Of a stretch of DNA of 8,206 bases, positions 6,714 through 8,206 are shown piece after piece. Positions within the stretch are counted from its first letter, which is position 1, and each line of letters begins with the position of its first letter. The notes beneath the pieces were generated by a model. The model did no database searches and was not told the DNA's origin. It saw only the letters and a program-made list of their open reading frames with translations. Both the position numbers and the translations under genes were made by a program. The stretch comes from Pseudomonadota bacterium (GTDB lineage Bacteria > Pseudomonadota > Alphaproteobacteria > UBA8366 > GCA-2717185), in NCBI GenBank assembly GCA_027619655.1, contig JAQCHR010000145.1, forward strand, positions 1-8,206. Direction: 5' to 3'.

Positions 6714-6975
6714 CGGGCTAGTGTCCCACCCGCTTCGAAGGGGCAGGCATATCGTTCAATCCGGTCAATGACTTAAAACCATAAGAAACGGAAATCTTCC
6801 AGGAAAGGCATCCGAATGATCCGATTGACGCAACCCGTCGTTCGCACCCGATCCGATTGTGCCCACAGGGGATAATAACATCGGCTGGGGTGAAAAAACA
6901 AGATTTTACAACACGTCCCGAATCATCGCCGGACGCGGCGCGATTTTCCCGGCGCAGCCGAACAGAAGCGGCGCG
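6714..6975 (-). other. Spacer between fur and miaB, no gene seen
   Basis: In these 262 bases I see no credible gene. They hold the candidate miaB promoter and, upstream of it, a weak hairpin on the transcribed strand (about 6912-6937, core CGTCC/GGACG). The next T-run (TTGTTTTTT) begins some ten bases beyond the stem, too far for a convincing intrinsic terminator of fur. A 12-codon frame (MPFLEDFRFLWF, 6811-6773) has no supporting evidence. Confidence 0.5.
6872..6901 (-). promoter_or_regulatory. Candidate promoter of the miaB-phoH-ybeY-corC-lnt operon
   Basis: On the minus strand TTGTTT (6901-6896) and TATTAT (6877-6872, five of six of the -10 consensus) are 18 bases apart. This predicts a start near 6865 and a leader of about 150 bases. 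It is the best promoter-like pair in the fur-miaB gap and the only sizeable gap before the five-gene run. The -35 match is modest. Confidence 0.4.
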
Positions 6976-7386
6976 TCACTTTTTGATTCGGGTTCCGTAC
7001 AATTCAAGCCGGTGATCCATCAACCGGTAGCCCAGTTTCTTGGCCACCCGTTGCTGCAAGTCTTCGATTTCTTCGTTGTTGAATTCGATGACTTCACCGC
7101 TTTCGATATCGATCAGGTGGTCGTGATGATCTTCCGAGACTTCCTCGTACCGCGCACGTCCGTCGCCAAAATCGTGACGGTCCAGGATATTCTGCTCCTC
7201 GAAAAGGCGAACGGTCCGGTAAACCGTGGCAATACTGATCCTGGAATCAAGCTCGGAGGCTCGTTTGTGGACCAGTTCAACATCGGGATGATCGTCGGAT
7301 TCGCCCAGGACCTGCGCAATGACGCGCCGCTGCCCTGTCATCTTGAGCCCCTTTTCCTGGCATAAATCCAAAATTCGATTCTGCAT
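6976..7386 (-). CDS. fur: Ferric uptake regulator, Fur family
   Basis: This 136-residue metal-responsive dimeric repressor normally represses iron-uptake genes when loaded with Fe(II). The winged helix contains GLKMTGQRRVIAQVLGES and the recognition segment ISIATVYRTVRLFEE (50-64). Both classical metal sites are complete and fall at the familiar numbering: H33, E81, H88 and H90, and H87, D89, E108 and H125. The CxxC structural zinc site of E. coli Fur is absent (residues 92-95 are IDIE; the only cysteine is C9), as in many alphaproteobacterial Fur proteins. Both metal sites being intact, with HHDH, favours Fur over Zur or PerR; Irr is less likely because the GLKMTGQRR and DHPD elements are Fur-like. 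In some Alphaproteobacteria such a protein responds to manganese (Mur), which sequence cannot exclude. The start is ATG 7386; AGGGG lies only two bases upstream, so initiation may be weak. Confidence 0.93.
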   Translation of the reverse strand: MQNRILDLCQEKGLKMTGQRRVIAQVLGESDDHPDVELVHKRASELDSRISIATVYRTVRLFEEQNILDRHDFGDGRARYEEVSEDHHDHLIDIESGEVIEFNNEEIEDLQQRVAKKLGYRLMDHRLELYGTRIKK

Positions 7387-7568
7387 CGCCCCTGCTCACT
7401 TTGATGCGCCGGTGATTACGGCATTGATTATCGCAACCCAAAGCCGATGAGGACCGACCGGAACACCACCCGCCAGCCCTATCCGCTACACAGACTAGTT
7501 ATATAGTGCTTCGGGCCGCTTCGGCCACTTTCGAAATGCGGAAAATGGCGACAAATGACCATAAACTG
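7387..7568 (-). other. Spacer between mucR and fur
   Basis: These 182 bases hold no gene. A 7-bp inverted repeat GACAAAT/ATTTGTC (7550-7556 and 7571-7577) spans the mucR stop codon with a 14-base loop. A compact hairpin GGCCG/CGGCC with a 3-base loop lies at 7514-7526. Neither has a following T-run on the transcribed strand, so termination after mucR is unproven. A TATATA box (7505-7500) is the best -10-like element for fur, without a recognisable -35. Confidence 0.4.
7421..7436 (-). promoter_or_regulatory. Possible Fur-type operator upstream of fur
   Basis: TTGCGATAATCAATGC (minus strand) begins 50 bases before the fur ATG. It is an imperfect palindrome containing GATAAT, loosely like Fur/Mur boxes of Alphaproteobacteria, and would suit autoregulation. 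The match is partial and judged by eye only. Confidence 0.2.
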
Positions 7569-7991
7569 CTATTTGTCCCGCGGGCGGGTCCCCAGGCCGA
7601 TCGCCTTTGCCAGCGAGCTGCGCTGGTTGGCGTAATTCGGCGCGACCATCGGATAGTCGCTCGGCAGGCCCCACCGTTCGCGGTATTCGTCAGGCGTCAT
7701 ATTGTAGGCGGTCTTGAGATGCCGCTTGAGCATTTTAAGGCGCTTGCCGTCTTCCAGGCAGATAATGAAATCGGGCGTGATGGACTTCTTGATCGGTATG
7801 GCAGGCGTCAGCCGCTCACCGTTCGTATCCGTGTCCTTGCCGACATTCGACAGGGTCTTGTAGACCTGTTCGATCAGTGTCGGCAGATCCGACATTGTTA
7901 CAGAGTTGTTCGATACATGGGCGGCAACAATTTCGGACGTCAGCTCCAGTAAATCGCGCGCGTTAATATCAGAATTGCTTGTGTCGGACAT
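7569..7991 (-). CDS. mucR: Ros/MucR-family transcriptional regulator
   Basis: This 140-residue protein belongs to the Ros/MucR family, prokaryotic zinc-finger-fold regulators that bind AT-rich DNA through minor-groove contacts, oligomerise, and control exopolysaccharide, motility and cell-cycle genes in Alphaproteobacteria. The N-terminal part (about 10-50) is the helical oligomerisation region. The DNA-binding domain runs from TPDFIICLEDGKRLKMLKRH (72-91) through MTPDEYRERWGLPSDYPMVAPNYA (98-121) and ends in a basic tail SLAKAIGLGTRPRDK. The finger is degenerate: at the four positions that are Cys, Cys, His, His in Ros, this protein has C78, D81, H91 and Y96. Similar zinc-independent relatives are known in rhizobia. 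The start is ATG 7991, with AAGGG 10 bases upstream. The AT-rich DNA in front is the kind of target such proteins bind, so autoregulation is plausible. Confidence 0.92.
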   Translation of the reverse strand: MSDTSNSDINARDLLELTSEIVAAHVSNNSVTMSDLPTLIEQVYKTLSNVGKDTDTNGERLTPAIPIKKSITPDFIICLEDGKRLKMLKRHLKTAYNMTPDEYRERWGLPSDYPMVAPNYANQRSSLAKAIGLGTRPRDK

Positions 7992-8049
7992 TGCCAGATA
8001 CCCTTGTGACTCCGGGGTTAAATCGAATAAATTATGGTTGTGTTTATCA

Positions 8050-8086
8050 GTATAGACGCGAAAATATTACTCTTTCGACACTATAC
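8050..8086. repeat. Imperfect inverted repeat with -10-like arms upstream of mucR
   Basis: Two 14-base arms surround a 9-base centre. GTATAG (8050-8055) pairs with CTATAC (8081-8086) and CGAAA with TTTCG, separated by a 3-base mismatch in each arm. Each arm end carries a TATA-type hexamer when read on the minus strand (TATAGT and TATACT), so a dimeric regulator here would cover a promoter. The pairing is observed; the function is inferred. Confidence 0.35.
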
Positions 8087-8181
8087 ATCCGGAAAATCGT
8101 GTAAAAACGCCGTTACTTGCTAAATGCCAAAGTAACATTGCCGTGCCCGATGTATCAAGGATTATGTAGCGTTTCTATTTG

Positions 8182-8201
8182 GCAATAATTAAGCAATAAT
8201 T
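8182..8201. repeat. Tandem direct repeat GCAATAATT, 11-bp period
   Basis: GCAATAATT occurs at 8182-8190 and again at 8193-8201 on the plus strand, start to start 11 bases apart, which is about one helical turn. The word CAATAATT also forms the half of the 14-bp palindrome before xre. The pair lies about 190-210 bases upstream of the mucR ATG, so it could serve mucR or a gene beyond the window. Confidence 0.4.
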
Positions 8202-8206
8202 CAAGG

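Larger units (their letters stand above)
7992..8206 (-). promoter_or_regulatory. AT-rich regulatory region upstream of mucR
   Basis: No gene is seen in these 215 bases. From 8041 to the window end only 62 of 166 bases are G or C, far below the coding DNA. The best -10-like element for mucR is TATACT (8054-8049), giving a leader of about 50 bases; no good -35 accompanies it. The region also holds a long imperfect inverted repeat and a pair of direct repeats, listed separately. The nature of the next gene beyond the window edge is unknown. Confidence 0.5.

Noticed and set aside
6773..6811. A 12-codon leader peptide upstream of miaB
   Set aside because: It has no clear ribosome site, no run of regulatory codons and no nearby attenuator; such short frames occur by chance.
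6859..7365. A 168-codon plus-strand frame opposite fur
   Set aside because: It mirrors fur, whose complete metal-binding residues show which strand is coding.
7514..7526. GGCCG/CGGCC hairpin as a mucR terminator
   Set aside because: The stem is only five pairs and no T-run follows on the transcribed strand.
1..8206. Mobile element, phage, defence or CRISPR content
   Set aside because: All eight genes are core chromosomal functions in a conserved order. No transposase, integrase, long terminal repeat, tRNA or regular repeat array is visible.

Overview
The window is a compact, entirely minus-strand stretch of an alphaproteobacterial chromosome. Several things point to the class, most like the Rhodospirillales and relatives: a Ros/MucR regulator, a Fur without the CxxC zinc site, a small XRE regulator between lnt and metK, and the order fur-miaB-phoH-ybeY-corC-lnt-xre-metK. 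Base composition is fairly GC-rich within genes (roughly 60% by eye) and clearly AT-rich upstream of mucR (62 G/C in the last 166 bases, about 37%). I cannot name a genus.

Read in the direction of transcription (high to low coordinates), the window opens with an AT-rich regulatory region (7992-8206) and mucR (7569-7991). A 182-base spacer and fur (6976-7386) follow. A 262-base spacer with a candidate sigma70-type promoter then leads into a tightly packed run, miaB (5346-6713), phoH/ybeZ (4366-5349), ybeY (3869-4369), corC/ybeX (2933-3865) and lnt (1372-2940). Three of its four junctions overlap (4, 4 and 8 bases) and the fourth has a 3-base gap, so these genes almost certainly form one translationally coupled operon. 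It joins tRNA modification (MiaB), ribosome/rRNA processing (YbeY with PhoH), a CBS-domain protein (CorC) and lipoprotein N-acylation (Lnt). The same cluster is known from Enterobacteria (miaB-ybeZ-ybeY-ybeX-lnt).

Downstream of lnt, an 89-base gap carries a plausible promoter, a 12-bp palindrome and a 14-bp palindrome at the predicted transcription start of an XRE-family repressor gene (821-1282). A 141-base leader with hairpin potential separates this gene from metK, which runs off the left edge (1-679; the first 226 codons are present).

Four of the eight genes appear to start with non-ATG codons (metK TTG, phoH TTG, corC GTG, miaB GTG). I found no mobile element, tRNA, rRNA, CRISPR array, phage gene or defence system, and I do not think the window holds an undescribed system. 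The items most worth checking are regulatory: the two palindromes in front of xre, the CAATAATT word they share with repeats upstream of mucR, the metK leader, and the apparently zinc-less finger of MucR.
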